NCBI GenBank assembly: GCA_937907425.1
Contig: CALCIE010000001.1
Coordinates: forward strand, 1-60,442
Direction: 5' to 3'
DNA length: 60,442 bases
Source of the DNA: ZC4RG42 sp003242425
Lineage (GTDB): Bacteria > Pseudomonadota > Gammaproteobacteria > Burkholderiales > SG8-39
A program made the translations under genes and the position numbers. Below are positions 38,174-47,381 of the stretch, one piece after another; the stretch's first letter is position 1, and each line of letters starts with the position of its first letter. The notes beneath the pieces were generated by a model. It had not been told where the DNA came from. It saw nothing but the letters and a program-made list of their open reading frames with translations, and did no database searches.

Positions 38174-39658
38174 CTAGTTTTCTTCCTGTTCGAACCAGTG
38201 TGCGCGCGCGTTGACGATCAGCGTCTTCGCCCGCTCCTCGTCGACGCCGGTCATTTCCTGCAACTCGTCGACCGCGAGGTCGGCCAGGTCGTCGCGGGTC
38301 TTGATGCCGGCCGAGGCGAGTTTCGCCGCCAGTTCCTTGTCCATGCCTTCGAGCTGCAGCAGCTCCGGCTCGACGCCCTCGATCTGCTCTTCGCTCTTGA
38401 TCGCCTGCACCAGCAGCGCGTCGCGCGCGCGGCTGCGCAGTTCGTTGACGATCTCCTCGTCGAAGGCTTCGATCTCCAGCATCTCGTTGATGGGGACGTA
38501 GGCCACTTCTTCAAGGGAAGTGAAGCCTTCCTGGATGAGGATGTCCGCCACTTCCTGGTCGACGTCGAGCTTCTCCATGAATAGCGCGCGCAGCGCCGCC
38601 GTCTCGCGCTCGTTCTTCTCCTTCGACTCTTCCTCGGTCATCAGGTTGATCTGCCAACCCGTGAGCTCGGAAGCCAGGCGCACGTTCTGGCCGTTGCGCC
38701 CGATGGCGATGGCGAGGTTCGCCTCGTCCACCACCACATCCATGCTGTGCTTCTCCTCGTCGACGACGATCGACACCACGTCCGCGGGCGCCAGCGCGCC
38801 GATGACGAACTGCGCCGGATCGGGCGACCACAGCACGATGTCCACACGCTCGCCCGCGAGCTCCTGCGTCACCGCCTGCACGCGCGAGCCGCGCATGCCC
38901 ACGCAGGTGCCGATGGGATCGATCCGCTTGTCGTTGGTGTGCACGGCGATCTTCGCCCGCACACCCGGGTCGCGCGCCGCCGATTTGATCTCCAGCAGCC
39001 CTTCCTCGATCTCCGGCACTTCAAGGCGGAAGAGCTCGATGATGAATTCCGGCGCGGTGCGCGACAGCACCAGCTGCGGCCCGCGCAGGCTGCGGTCGAC
39101 GCGCAGCAGGTACGCGCGCACGCGGTCGCCGACCCGCAGGTTCTCCTTCGGGATCATCTGGTCGCGCGGCAGGATCGCCTCCACGCGGCCCGACTCCACG
39201 ATGGCGTTGCCGCGTTCCATGCGCTTGATGGTGCCGGTGACCAGCTTCTCGCCGCGGGCGAGGAAGTCCTGCAGGATCTGCTCGCGCTCGGCGTCGCGGA
39301 TCTTCTGCAGAATGACCTGCTTGGCGGCCTGCGCGCCGATGCGGCCGAACTCGATCGGCTCGAGCGGCTCCTCGATATAGTCGTCGGCCTCGATGTTGGG
39401 CTCTTCCAGGCGCGCTTCGGAAAGCTTGATCTGCGCGGCGGGATTCTGCAGTTCGTCGTCCGGAACCACCTGCCAGCGACGGAAGGATTCGAAGTCGCCG
39501 GTTTCGCGGTCGATCGACACCCGCACTTCAACGTCTTCGCTGAAGCGCTTCTTCGTCGCGGAAGCAATGGCCTGCTCCAGCGCGCCGAACACTACGTCCT
39601 TCTGCACGTTCTTCTCACGTGCCAGCGCGTCGACCAACAGCAGCAGTTCGCGGCCCAT
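38174..39658 (-). CDS. nusA: Transcription termination/antitermination protein NusA
   Basis: 494 residues. N-terminal RNA-polymerase-binding domain, S1 (GEKLVTGTIKRMERGNAIVE, about 130-200), KH1 and KH2 (DPIGTCVGMRGSRVQAV; NLAIAIGRNGQNVRLASELT), and two C-terminal acidic helix-hairpin-helix repeats (about 360-490), the full proteobacterial arrangement. Modulates pausing, termination and antitermination. Follows rimP by 30 bases. Confidence 0.97.
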   Translation of the reverse strand: MGRELLLLVDALAREKNVQKDVVFGALEQAIASATKKRFSEDVEVRVSIDRETGDFESFRRWQVVPDDELQNPAAQIKLSEARLEEPNIEADDYIEEPLEPIEFGRIGAQAAKQVILQKIRDAEREQILQDFLARGEKLVTGTIKRMERGNAIVESGRVEAILPRDQMIPKENLRVGDRVRAYLLRVDRSLRGPQLVLSRTAPEFIIELFRLEVPEIEEGLLEIKSAARDPGVRAKIAVHTNDKRIDPIGTCVGMRGSRVQAVTQELAGERVDIVLWSPDPAQFVIGALAPADVVSIVVDEEKHSMDVVVDEANLAIAIGRNGQNVRLASELTGWQINLMTEEESKEKNERETAALRALFMEKLDVDQEVADILIQEGFTSLEEVAYVPINEMLEIEAFDEEIVNELRSRARDALLVQAIKSEEQIEGVEPELLQLEGMDKELAAKLASAGIKTRDDLADLAVDELQEMTGVDEERAKTLIVNARAHWFEQEEN

Positions 39659-39688
39659 GTCTTCAATCTCCTACCCATGGCCGAAGCT

Positions 39689-40129
39689 TCACAGCTTCGG
39701 CACCAGCCTAGCCTTGTCCAAATTCGCGAAGGGAAAACGGTGCACCGTCCCTTCCACATCCAGCTCCAGTGCGTCCTCGCTGGCGCCCTTCACCACGCCG
39801 ATGAAACGCCGCCGGCCCTCCAGCGGCACGCGCAGGCGCACGTCGGCCTGCTCTCCGGCGAAGCGCCGGAAATCCGCCGGCTTCTTCAACACCCGGTCGA
39901 GTCCCGGCGAGGACACCTCCAGCCGTTCGTAGTCGATACCCTCGACCGGCAGCACGCGCTGCAACTGGCGCGTCACGAGCTCGCAATCGTCGAGCGTAAT
40001 GGACGCGTTCTTTTCCGCCGGATGGTCGATGAACACCCGCAGACGCCCGCGCGAGCCCAGTTCGACGTCGACCAGCTCGTAACCGAGCGCCGTCACCGCC
40101 GCTTCCAGCACCTGCTCTACAGCCGCCAT
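39689..40129 (-). CDS. rimP: Ribosome maturation factor RimP
   Basis: About 146 residues. Needed for 30S assembly. Shows ALGYELVDVEL near the start, RVFIDHP, ITLDDCELVTRQL and the conserved YERLEVSSPGLDRVLKKPADF. ATG 40129 fits family length; ATG 40138 is possible. First gene of the rimP-nusA-infB run, after a hairpin terminator. Confidence 0.94.
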   Translation of the reverse strand: MAAVEQVLEAAVTALGYELVDVELGSRGRLRVFIDHPAEKNASITLDDCELVTRQLQRVLPVEGIDYERLEVSSPGLDRVLKKPADFRRFAGEQADVRLRVPLEGRRRFIGVVKGASEDALELDVEGTVHRFPFANLDKARLVPKL

Positions 40130-40195
40130 CCTCACCATCCGCGGCCCCGGCCCGTGGCCGGAGCCCAAATTCCCGCGCGCGAAACGCGCGCCACA

Positions 40196-40220
40196 AACAA
40201 AAAATGGGCGCGAAGCCCAT
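40196..40220 (-). terminator. Terminator or attenuator between rluB and rimP
   Basis: Stem ATGGGC / GCCCAT with a five-base loop; on the minus strand it is followed by TTTTTTGTTTG. It ends the rluB transcript or attenuates entry into the rimP-nusA-infB operon; about 70 bases remain before rimP. Confidence 0.75.
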
Positions 40221-40281
40221 CCCTTGAAAAGCGCAAGGAGTTTAGCAGACAACCCCCGTCAGGACAACGGGATAGCGTCGC

Positions 40282-41127
40282 TCAGGCGGGGCGGCGCACC
40301 GCCTCCCCGACCGTGTCGAGCAGCGCTTGGACTTCGTCCCGGGACAGCTCGAGATGACGTCCGCGTTTAAGCCCGGGCGGCAGCGCGAGCGGCCCGTAGC
40401 GCACCCGGATCAGACGGCTCACCGTGAGTCCCATCGCTTCGAACATGCGGCGGACCTCCCGGTTCCGTCCCTCCTTGATGACCACCCGGTACCAGTGGTT
40501 GAGACCCCGCCCGCCCTCGTCGCTGATCTGTTCGAAGCGCGCCGGCCCGTCTTCCAGTTCGATGCCGGTCTGCAGCTCGCGCATCTGCGCCGGTGTCAGC
40601 TCGCCCGCGACCCGCACCGCGTATTCGCGTTCCAGGCCGTAGCGCGGGTGCATGAGCCGGTCAGCCAGTTCCCCGGAAGTAGTGAAGACCAGCAGGCCGC
40701 TGGTGTTGAAGTCCAGCCGGCCCACGGCAATCCAGCGCCCGCCCTTGATGGACGGCAGGCTGTCGAAGACGGAGGGGCGGCCTTCGGGGTCGTCGGCGGA
40801 GACGATCTCGCCGGCGGGCTTGTGATAGAGCAGCACGCGCGGCAGCGCGTCGGCGAAGCGCAGTTGCACCAGCCGGCCGTCGACCTTCACCTGGTCGCCC
40901 GGGCGCACCCGCTGGCCGATATGGGCGGGCTCGCCGTTGACGCGCACCCGCCCGGCCGCGATCAAGGCCTCCATGTCGCGGCGCGAACCGAGCCCGAGCT
41001 GCGCCAGCAGTTTCTGCAGTTTTTCCCCGCGTTCTGCGCGGGCGTCGAGTGCCTCAGTAGACCGGGGAATGCTCGCGGTCCGGTCCGGGCGCGTCGACTT
41101 CGCCGTCCGTCCCTTCAGCTTCAGCAC
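40282..41127 (-). CDS. rluB: 23S rRNA pseudouridine(2605) synthase RluB
   Basis: RsuA/RluB family. S4 RNA-binding domain (GEKLQKLLAQLGLGSRRDME), catalytic Asp in GRLDFNTSGLLVFTTSGELA, and the C-terminal EGRNREVRRMFEAMGLTVSRLIRVRYG. The exact start is unclear: no ATG lies near the S4 domain, the frame runs into the end of scpB, and the GTG at 41127 is one candidate, giving about 281 residues. It probably overlaps scpB by about 74 bp. Confidence 0.88.
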   Translation of the reverse strand: MLKLKGRTAKSTRPDRTASIPRSTEALDARAERGEKLQKLLAQLGLGSRRDMEALIAAGRVRVNGEPAHIGQRVRPGDQVKVDGRLVQLRFADALPRVLLYHKPAGEIVSADDPEGRPSVFDSLPSIKGGRWIAVGRLDFNTSGLLVFTTSGELADRLMHPRYGLEREYAVRVAGELTPAQMRELQTGIELEDGPARFEQISDEGGRGLNHWYRVVIKEGRNREVRRMFEAMGLTVSRLIRVRYGPLALPPGLKRGRHLELSRDEVQALLDTVGEAVRRPA

Positions 41128-41845
41128 CGGGGTCGCCGGCGAGGCCGGCGACCGGCGCGTCCTCGGTGAAGGCGTACTCGGCTGCGGCGTCGGACTCGGC
41201 CTGCTGCGGCGGCCCGCCGGCGTCGTCGTAGGACTCGCCTTCCGACGTCGCGTCGTCCGCGGATCGCTGCTGCTCGTCGCCGGCCGGCGGGAGGATGTCT
41301 GCGACCGGCGCGGCCGATTCGAGGGATTGGCTGATTTCTTCAAGCGGCGGCAACTCCTGCAAAGAACGCAAGCCCAGATCGTCCAGGAACGCCTTGGTCG
41401 TGGCGTACAAGGCCGGCTTGCCGGGCGCGTCACGATGGCCGACCACGTCGATCCAGCCGCGCGCCTCCAGGGTTTTGATGACGTTCGGGGATACGGTCAC
41501 GCCGCGGATCTCCTCGATGTCGCCGCGGGTCACCGGCTGGCGATAGGCGATGATCGCCAGCGTCTCCAGCACCGCGCGCGAGTAGCGCGGCGGCTTCTCG
41601 TCGCTGATCCGCTCCAGGTACTTCTGCATCTGCGGACGGGTCTGGAACCGCCAGCCGCTCGCGAGATTGACCAGTTCCACGCCGCGGTCGGACCAGGCCT
41701 CGCGGATCTCGTCCAGCAGACGGCGGATGGTGTCCGCCCCGATGTCCTCCTCGAACAGCTTGCGCAGCTGGCCGATGGACATCGGCTCCTGCGTGGTGAG
41801 CAACGCGGTTTCGAGCACCGTTTTGACTTCAGCGGGATTCAACAT
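41054..41845 (-). CDS. scpB: Segregation and condensation protein B
   Basis: 263 residues. Kleisin-associated winged-helix subunit of the SMC complex. Shows LETALLTTQEPMSIGQLRKL, SGWRFQTRP, SRAVLETLAIIAYRQPVTR, EIRGV and VGHRDAPGKPALYATTKAFL. The last 80 residues are an acidic, low-complexity tail, longer than in many homologues. Starts 47 bases after scpA. Confidence 0.94.
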   Translation of the reverse strand: MLNPAEVKTVLETALLTTQEPMSIGQLRKLFEEDIGADTIRRLLDEIREAWSDRGVELVNLASGWRFQTRPQMQKYLERISDEKPPRYSRAVLETLAIIAYRQPVTRGDIEEIRGVTVSPNVIKTLEARGWIDVVGHRDAPGKPALYATTKAFLDDLGLRSLQELPPLEEISQSLESAAPVADILPPAGDEQQRSADDATSEGESYDDAGGPPQQAESDAAAEYAFTEDAPVAGLAGDPGAEAEGTDGEVDAPGPDREHSPVY

Positions 41846-41892
41846 CGGGCTTCCCCATATGCATGGATCGGACGGTCCGTTGACGCACGATC

Positions 41893-42738
41893 CTAAGCCT
41901 CCTCTTCTGCGGTGAGCTCCAGGCCGGCCAGCTTGACGTAGATGGGCGCGTAAGGCTCGGCCTGGGTCACTTCGATCAGGCGTTCACGCGCCAGCTCGAG
42001 CACCGCGAGGAAGCTGACGACCAGTACCGCCACGCCCTTCCACGGCTCGAACAGCGTCGTGAACTCGTGATAGACGCCCTCCTTCAGCTTGCGCAGGATG
42101 AGCGTCATGTGTTCGCGCACCGAGAGCTCATCGCGGCGCACTTTGTGATGCTGACGCAGACGCGCCTGCGCCAGCAGATTCCGCCAGGCGTTCTCCAGAT
42201 CCTGCACGGTGACGTTCGGCAGCCGTTTCACCATGGTCTGCTCGATCCACACCTCCACCGTGCAGAAATCGCGGCCGCGCTGCGGTAGCGCATCGAGCCG
42301 CTGCGCGGCGAGCTTCATGCGCTCGTATTCCAGCAGCCGGCGCACCAGTTCGGCGCGCGGATCGACGTCCTCGTCCTCCTGCGTCTGCTTGGGCCGCGGC
42401 AGCAGCATGCGCGACTTGATCTCGATCAGGATCGCCGCCATGACCAGGTACTCGGCGGCGAGCTCCAGGTTCTTGCGCCGCATCGCCTCGACGTACTCCA
42501 GGTACTGCGCCGTGACCTGCGCCATGGGAATGTCGAGGATGTCGATGTTGGCCTTACGGATCAGGTACAGCAGCACGTCGAGCGGCCCCTCGAAGGTATC
42601 GAGGAACACTTCCAGCGCATCGGGCGGGATGTAGAGATCGTTGGGGAGCTGCGTGAGCGGCTCGCCCCGCACCTTGGCGATGTGCTGCGGCTGCGGCACC
42701 AGTTGCAGCACGTTGTCCTGGGACGGTTCGGGCGTCAT
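41893..42738 (-). CDS. scpA: Segregation and condensation protein A
   Basis: 281 residues. Kleisin subunit that bridges SMC heads. Shows FEGPLDVLLYLIRKANIDIL near residue 55, the helical LAAEYLVMAAILIEIKSRML and the C-terminal winged helix VVSFLAVLELARERLIEVTQ. Starts within the trpS stop (ATGA overlap). Confidence 0.95.
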   Translation of the reverse strand: MTPEPSQDNVLQLVPQPQHIAKVRGEPLTQLPNDLYIPPDALEVFLDTFEGPLDVLLYLIRKANIDILDIPMAQVTAQYLEYVEAMRRKNLELAAEYLVMAAILIEIKSRMLLPRPKQTQEDEDVDPRAELVRRLLEYERMKLAAQRLDALPQRGRDFCTVEVWIEQTMVKRLPNVTVQDLENAWRNLLAQARLRQHHKVRRDELSVREHMTLILRKLKEGVYHEFTTLFEPWKGVAVLVVSFLAVLELARERLIEVTQAEPYAPIYVKLAGLELTAEEEA

Positions 42739-43937
42739 GAGTAATCCAATCCCATCGCCTCGCGCACCTCGCGCATGGTCTCGCGCGCCAGTTCGCGGGC
42801 CTTGTCGCAGCCGTCGGCGATGATGTTCTTCACCAGGGTGGGATCGTCGAGATAACGCTGCGCCCGCTCGCGCATGGGCGCCTGTTCCGCGATCACCGCG
42901 TCGATCACCGGCTGCTTGCATTCCAGGCAGCCGATACCGGCGCTGCGGCAGCCCTGCTGCACCCATTCCTTGGTCTTGTCGTCCGAATAGACCAGATGGA
43001 ACTGCCATACCGGGCAGCGCTCCGGCTCGCCCGGATCGGTGCGCTTCACGCGCGCCGGGTCGGTCGGCATGGTGCGGATCTTCTTGGTGACCGATTCCGG
43101 GTCCTCGCGCAGACCGATGGCGTTGCCGTAGGACTTCGACATCTTCGCGCCGTCCAGACCCGGCAGGCGCGAGGCCTCGGTGAGCAGCGCTTCCGGCTCG
43201 ACCAGGATCATGCGCCCGCCGCCCTCCAGATAGCCGAACAGCCGCTCGCGATCGCCCACCGAAAGGTTCTGCGCTTCGTCGAGCAGCGCCTTGGCCGCTT
43301 CCAGCGCGCCTTCGTCGCCCTGCTCCTGATAGCGGTTGCGCAGTTCCTTGTAGAGCCTGGCCTTGCGGCTGCCGAGCTTCTTCACCGCCTCGAGCGCCTT
43401 CTGCTCGAAACCCGGCTCGCGGCCGTAGATGTAGTTGAAGCGGCGCGCGATCTCGCGCGTGAGCTCGATATGCGGGATCTGGTCCTCGCCCACCGGCACG
43501 TACTTCGCGCGGTAGATCAGCACGTCGGCCGACTGCAGCAGCGGATAGCCGAGGAAACCGTAGGTCGACAGATCGCGGTCGGCGAGCTTCTCCTGCTGGT
43601 CCTTGTAGGTCGGCACGCGCTCCAGCCACGACAGCGGCGTGATCATCGACAGCAGCGTGTGCAGTTCCGCGTGCTCCGGCACCCGTGACTGGATGAACAG
43701 CGTGGCCTGCGAGGGATCGACGCCGGCGGCGAGCCAGTCGATCACCATTTCCCAGACGTTGTCCTCGATGATCTCGGGCGTGTCGTAATGGGTCGTCAGC
43801 GCATGCCAGTCGGCGACGAAGTAGAAACAGGGATATTCGCTTTGCAGGCGCACCCAGTTCTTCAGGGCGCCGTGGTAGTGGCCCAGGTGCAGACTGCCCG
43901 TAGGCCGCATGCCGGAAACGACGCGCTCCGCGTACAT
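42735..43937 (-). CDS. trpS: Tryptophanyl-tRNA synthetase
   Basis: 400 residues, a long-form class I synthetase. HIGH-type motif SLHLGHYHG near residue 15, KMSKS-type motif AKMSKSYGNAIGL near residue 245, and VGEDQIPHIELTREIARRF. Compared with E. coli (334 residues) it carries an extra segment of about 60 residues (near 180-240, including GDEGALEAAKALLDEAQNLS) seen in the beta-proteobacterial form. Coupled to scpA. Confidence 0.95.
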   Translation of the reverse strand: MYAERVVSGMRPTGSLHLGHYHGALKNWVRLQSEYPCFYFVADWHALTTHYDTPEIIEDNVWEMVIDWLAAGVDPSQATLFIQSRVPEHAELHTLLSMITPLSWLERVPTYKDQQEKLADRDLSTYGFLGYPLLQSADVLIYRAKYVPVGEDQIPHIELTREIARRFNYIYGREPGFEQKALEAVKKLGSRKARLYKELRNRYQEQGDEGALEAAKALLDEAQNLSVGDRERLFGYLEGGGRMILVEPEALLTEASRLPGLDGAKMSKSYGNAIGLREDPESVTKKIRTMPTDPARVKRTDPGEPERCPVWQFHLVYSDDKTKEWVQQGCRSAGIGCLECKQPVIDAVIAEQAPMRERAQRYLDDPTLVKNIIADGCDKARELARETMREVREAMGLDYS

Positions 43938-43949
43938 TCGTTCCTTTCC

Positions 43950-44609
43950 TCAGAGTTGTAGCAAGGCACCGATCACCTGGTACGACGCGACGATCATCGG
44001 CGTAAGAATGACCGTCAGCACGTTCGTCACCAGCAACAACAGCAGGATCGGAAAGCCGTAGGGTTCGATGCGCGCGAACGACCAGGCGAGCTTGTTCGGC
44101 AACAGGCTCACCGCGATCCGTCCGCCGTCCAGAGGCGGGATCGGCAGCAGATTCAGGACCATGAGCACGACGTTGACCAGGATACCTGCCGCCGCCACTT
44201 CATAAAAGAAATCCCCCTCCCCGAGGCCGTAGGCCAGGCCGAACTTTAGCGCCAGCGCCCAGCCGATCGCCATGACGGCGTTCGCGGCCGGGCCCGCCGC
44301 CGCCACCCACATCATGTCCCGCTTGGGACGGCGCAGTGCGTGGTAGTTGACCGGCACCGGCTTGGCCCAGCCGAACAGCAAGGGGCTGCCGCCCAGCATC
44401 TTGCTCGTCAGCAGGATCGCCAGCGGCACCAGAATCGTCCCCACGGGGTCGATGTGGCGCAGCGGATTCAGGCTGATGCGACCGAGCGCATAGGCGGTCG
44501 TGTCGCCGAACCACTTTGCCGCATAGCCATGCGCGGCCTCGTGCAAGGTGATTGCGAAGATGACCGGGATGGCATACAGGGCGATGATCTGGACGAGATT
44601 CAATTCCAT
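43950..44609 (-). CDS. Site-2 protease family membrane metallopeptidase (M50)
   Basis: 219 residues, several membrane segments. Zinc motif HEAAH at residues 23-27 and the second motif NLLPIPPLDGGRI carrying the metal-binding Asp. Intramembrane peptidase of the rhomboid-independent S2P type; substrate unknown. It ends 12 bases before the trpS start on the same strand. This S2P-trpS-scpA-scpB order is common in Betaproteobacteria. Confidence 0.9.
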   Translation of the reverse strand: MELNLVQIIALYAIPVIFAITLHEAAHGYAAKWFGDTTAYALGRISLNPLRHIDPVGTILVPLAILLTSKMLGGSPLLFGWAKPVPVNYHALRRPKRDMMWVAAAGPAANAVMAIGWALALKFGLAYGLGEGDFFYEVAAAGILVNVVLMVLNLLPIPPLDGGRIAVSLLPNKLAWSFARIEPYGFPILLLLLVTNVLTVILTPMIVASYQVIGALLQL

Positions 44610-44658
44610 GGGCGCTCGCGTTGACGCGCGATTCTAGCAGACACGCCGCGAGCGGCCC

Positions 44659-45282
44659 TCAGTGCGCGAAGGGCGCGATCGAGCCTTTGCCCTTGCGGAG
44701 GATTTCCACCGTGCCGCCGCTCAGGTCCACGACCGTGGTGGGGTCGATGCCGCAGGGCCCTGCGTCGACGATCAGATCGACCTCACGCTCGAGCCGGGCG
44801 CGGATCTCGGTAGCTTCGCTGAGCGGCGCCTCGTCGCCCGGCAGCAGCAGCGTCGAGGACAACAGCGGCTCGTTCAGCTCGGCGAGCAGCGCCTGCGCGA
44901 CGGGGTGATCGGGCACGCGCAGGCCGATGGTCTTGCGCCGCGGATGCAGCAGACGGCGCGGCAGCTCGCGCGTGCCTTCGAGAATAAAGGTGTAGCTGCC
45001 GGGCGTGAGCGCTTTGAGCAGCCGGTACTGGGCGTTGTCCACGCGCGCGAAAGTCGCGATTTCCGACAGATCCCGGCACATCAGCGTGAGGTGGTGGGTT
45101 TCGTCGATCTGGCGGATGCGCCGCAGCCGCGTCATCGCGTCCTTGTCGCCCAGATGGCAGCCGAGCGCATAACAGGAATCGGTGGGATAGACGATCACGG
45201 CACCGTCGCGCACGAACTCCGCCGCCTGCGCGATCAGCCGCCGTTGGGGATGGGTGGGATGTACGACGAAGTACTGGGCCAT
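44659..45282 (-). CDS. YciO/TsaC family L-threonylcarbamoyladenylate synthase-like protein
   Basis: 207 residues. Sua5/YciO/YrdC fold: ADGAVIVYPTDSCYALGCHL, LMCRDLSEIATFARVDNAQY, and PGSYTFILEGTRELPRR. TsaC makes threonylcarbamoyl-AMP for t6A37; YciO paralogues are less well defined, and the length and MAQYFVVHPTHPQRRLI start are closer to YciO. Lies 49 bases from the S2P gene, same strand. Confidence 0.88.
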   Translation of the reverse strand: MAQYFVVHPTHPQRRLIAQAAEFVRDGAVIVYPTDSCYALGCHLGDKDAMTRLRRIRQIDETHHLTLMCRDLSEIATFARVDNAQYRLLKALTPGSYTFILEGTRELPRRLLHPRRKTIGLRVPDHPVAQALLAELNEPLLSSTLLLPGDEAPLSEATEIRARLEREVDLIVDAGPCGIDPTTVVDLSGGTVEILRKGKGSIAPFAH

Positions 45283-45359
45283 CGCGGGTCTGCGCCTCGA
45301 AGGCTCATCATCTTAGCAGCGGCATGCGAACCAGGCGAAGCCGGCCTCGCAATGCGAAG

Positions 45360-46196
45360 CTAGTCCCAGTCATGCCACACCGGCCTGAGGTCACGCGGCA
45401 GTTCGGGCAGACGGCCCACGTCCACGCGGGCTTCCCCGGGCGCATGGAAATCGGAGCCGCGCGAAGCGAGCAGCTCGAATTCGCGCGCGCGCTGCGCGTA
45501 TTCCTCGTACTGCTCGGGCGCATGGCTGCCGGTGACGACCTCGATGCCCACGCCGCCCGCTTCCTTGAATTCGGCGAGCATCTGCGTCATCTCGTCGCGG
45601 CTGAGCTTGTAGCGGCCCGGATGCGCGATCACCGGCTGGCCGCCGCTGGCGCGGATCCAGCTCACCGCCTCGGCGATGGTGCACCACTCGTGCGCGACGT
45701 AGCCCGGTTTGCCGGGCACGAGATAGTGCTGGAACACCGACTTCACGTCGCTGGCGTAGCCGCGCGACACCAGGAAGCGGGCGAAATGCGTGCGGCTGAT
45801 CAACTGCGGGTTCTCCGCGTACGCATAGGCACCTTCCAGGCTGCCCTCGATGCCGATGCGTTCCAGTTCGGCCGCGATCTTCCTGGCGCGGCGTTCGCGG
45901 CTGCCGCGCACGTGCGCCAGCCCGGCCAGCAGCGTCTCGTTCTCGAAGTCGATGCCCAGGCCGACGACATGGATGGTGACGCCGCCCCAGGTGGCGGAGA
46001 TCTCTACGCCCGGGACGAAGCGGATGCCGAGATCCTGCGCCGCTTCGGCCGCCTCGCGCAGTCCCGACACGTCGTCGTGGTCGGTCAGCGCCAGCACATG
46101 CACGCCGTTCGCCTTGGCGCGTTCGAGCAGCGCCCGCGGGGCGAGCACTCCGTCGGAATAGATCGAATGACTATGCAGGTCGTGATTCAGTGCCAT
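45360..46196 (-). CDS. PHP-domain phosphoesterase (RNase AM / YciV-like)
   Basis: 278 residues. PHP metal motif NHDLHSHSIYSDG at the N-terminus, ALTDHDDVSGL, FVPGVEIS, and SRGSDFHAPGE near the end. Family members remove 5' nucleotides from RNA or hydrolyse 3',5'-bisphosphonucleotides. In the run alpha/beta hydrolase - PHP - YciO - S2P - trpS. Confidence 0.9.
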   Translation of the reverse strand: MALNHDLHSHSIYSDGVLAPRALLERAKANGVHVLALTDHDDVSGLREAAEAAQDLGIRFVPGVEISATWGGVTIHVVGLGIDFENETLLAGLAHVRGSRERRARKIAAELERIGIEGSLEGAYAYAENPQLISRTHFARFLVSRGYASDVKSVFQHYLVPGKPGYVAHEWCTIAEAVSWIRASGGQPVIAHPGRYKLSRDEMTQMLAEFKEAGGVGIEVVTGSHAPEQYEEYAQRAREFELLASRGSDFHAPGEARVDVGRLPELPRDLRPVWHDWD

Positions 46197-46233
46197 CGGC
46201 TGCTTTCCGGCGCGACCGGAGGGTGCGATGGTA

Positions 46234-47124
46234 TCACGCGCCTGCCGCCGCCTTCCGCGCCAGGAAATCCTCGATCAGCCGCGCCAGCGCCTCGGGCTGC
46301 TCCAGGTGCAGCATGTGGCCGGCTTCGGCGATGGTGGCGCATTCGATGGACGCGAAGCAGGCGCGCCGTTCGGCGATCTCCTCCGGCGTGAGGTTGTGCC
46401 ATGCGGCGGCTTCGGATTCGCCGCCCTCGACCCACAGCACCGGGGCGCGGACGGCTCGCCAGCATGCCATCGCCTCCGGCAGGCGGTAGAGCACGGGATT
46501 GACGCGCTTGTGCGCGGGGTCGGCGCGCAGGACCACTTCGCCGCTTTGCGCCTGTCTGGCCCAATGCCGGGCCACGAAGGCCGCGCGTTCGGGCGCAAGG
46601 CGCGGATAACGCTCGCGCAGGCGCCGGGCGAACGACTCGAAATCCGGATAAGTGCGGAACGCAGGCGTTGCCGCCAGTTCGTCCAGCCAGCGACGGTAGC
46701 GCGTCAACGCCTCCTCCGGCGACCGGTTGCTCACACCCAGGCCTTCCAGGTTGATCAGCCGGGCCACGCGTTCGGGCCGGATGCCCGCGTAGAGGCAGGC
46801 GACGTTGCCGCCCATGCTGTGGCCGACGAGCGTGACCGCCTGTCCGGGATGGAGCAGCTCCAGCAGCCGGTCCAGGTCGGCGAGGTAGTCGGGAAACCAG
46901 TAGCTCTGCGTGCCGCTCCATTGCGTGTCGCCGAAACCGCGCCAGTCCGGTGCGATCACGCACCAATCGCCGCGCAGCGCATCGACGAGGAATTGAAAGG
47001 AGGCCGAGACGTCCATCCAGCCGTGCAGCATGTATAGCGCCGGCGCCTCCGGATCGCCCCAGCGGCGCACGTGATAGCGCAGGCCGCGCACGTCGAGGAA
47101 CAGCGATTCGCTTTTCTTTTCCAT
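46234..47124 (-). CDS. Alpha/beta hydrolase
   Basis: 296 residues. Oxyanion HGWMDVSASFQFLV, nucleophile elbow GHSMGGNVA, acid in LWVEGGESEA and the catalytic His in EAGHMLHLEQPEAL. Substrate unknown. Start MEKKSES at 47124; longer in-frame extensions have no support. Divergent from fdxA across 257 bases, which must hold both promoters; no clear pair was resolved. Confidence 0.9.
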   Translation of the reverse strand: MEKKSESLFLDVRGLRYHVRRWGDPEAPALYMLHGWMDVSASFQFLVDALRGDWCVIAPDWRGFGDTQWSGTQSYWFPDYLADLDRLLELLHPGQAVTLVGHSMGGNVACLYAGIRPERVARLINLEGLGVSNRSPEEALTRYRRWLDELAATPAFRTYPDFESFARRLRERYPRLAPERAAFVARHWARQAQSGEVVLRADPAHKRVNPVLYRLPEAMACWRAVRAPVLWVEGGESEAAAWHNLTPEEIAERRACFASIECATIAEAGHMLHLEQPEALARLIEDFLARKAAAGA

Positions 47125-47381
47125 GGTGCGGTCAGGGGTACCGATGTTCTTATGCGGGGCTGCCGCCATTTCTTGATCTACGGCAAACCGGATTCGTCGA
47201 AGGCATCTTATATTGTTGTGGCATAAGTAATTTCCATCCGTCCGCGTTTGAAATGGGACGCCGAGTGGGCTAACCTTCCAGTTTTTTCCCGCCCCCTTCC
47301 GTGCGTGGCGGTGCGCCGCTCGAGCGGTGCGCGAATGGTGCCTCAAAACGCCGATATCTCGAATTTCAATCAGGACTCATC

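Noticed and set aside
35087..38584. Open frame of more than 1100 codons on the plus strand opposite infB and nusA
   Set aside because: High G+C with a strong third-position bias keeps the antisense frame open; the translation is His/Arg/Asp-rich with no family signature, and the minus strand holds clear IF-2 and NusA.
46950..47273. Short plus-strand frame before fdxA considered as a gene
   Set aside because: Arg/Pro-rich, overlaps the alpha/beta hydrolase start on the other strand and lacks a ribosome site.
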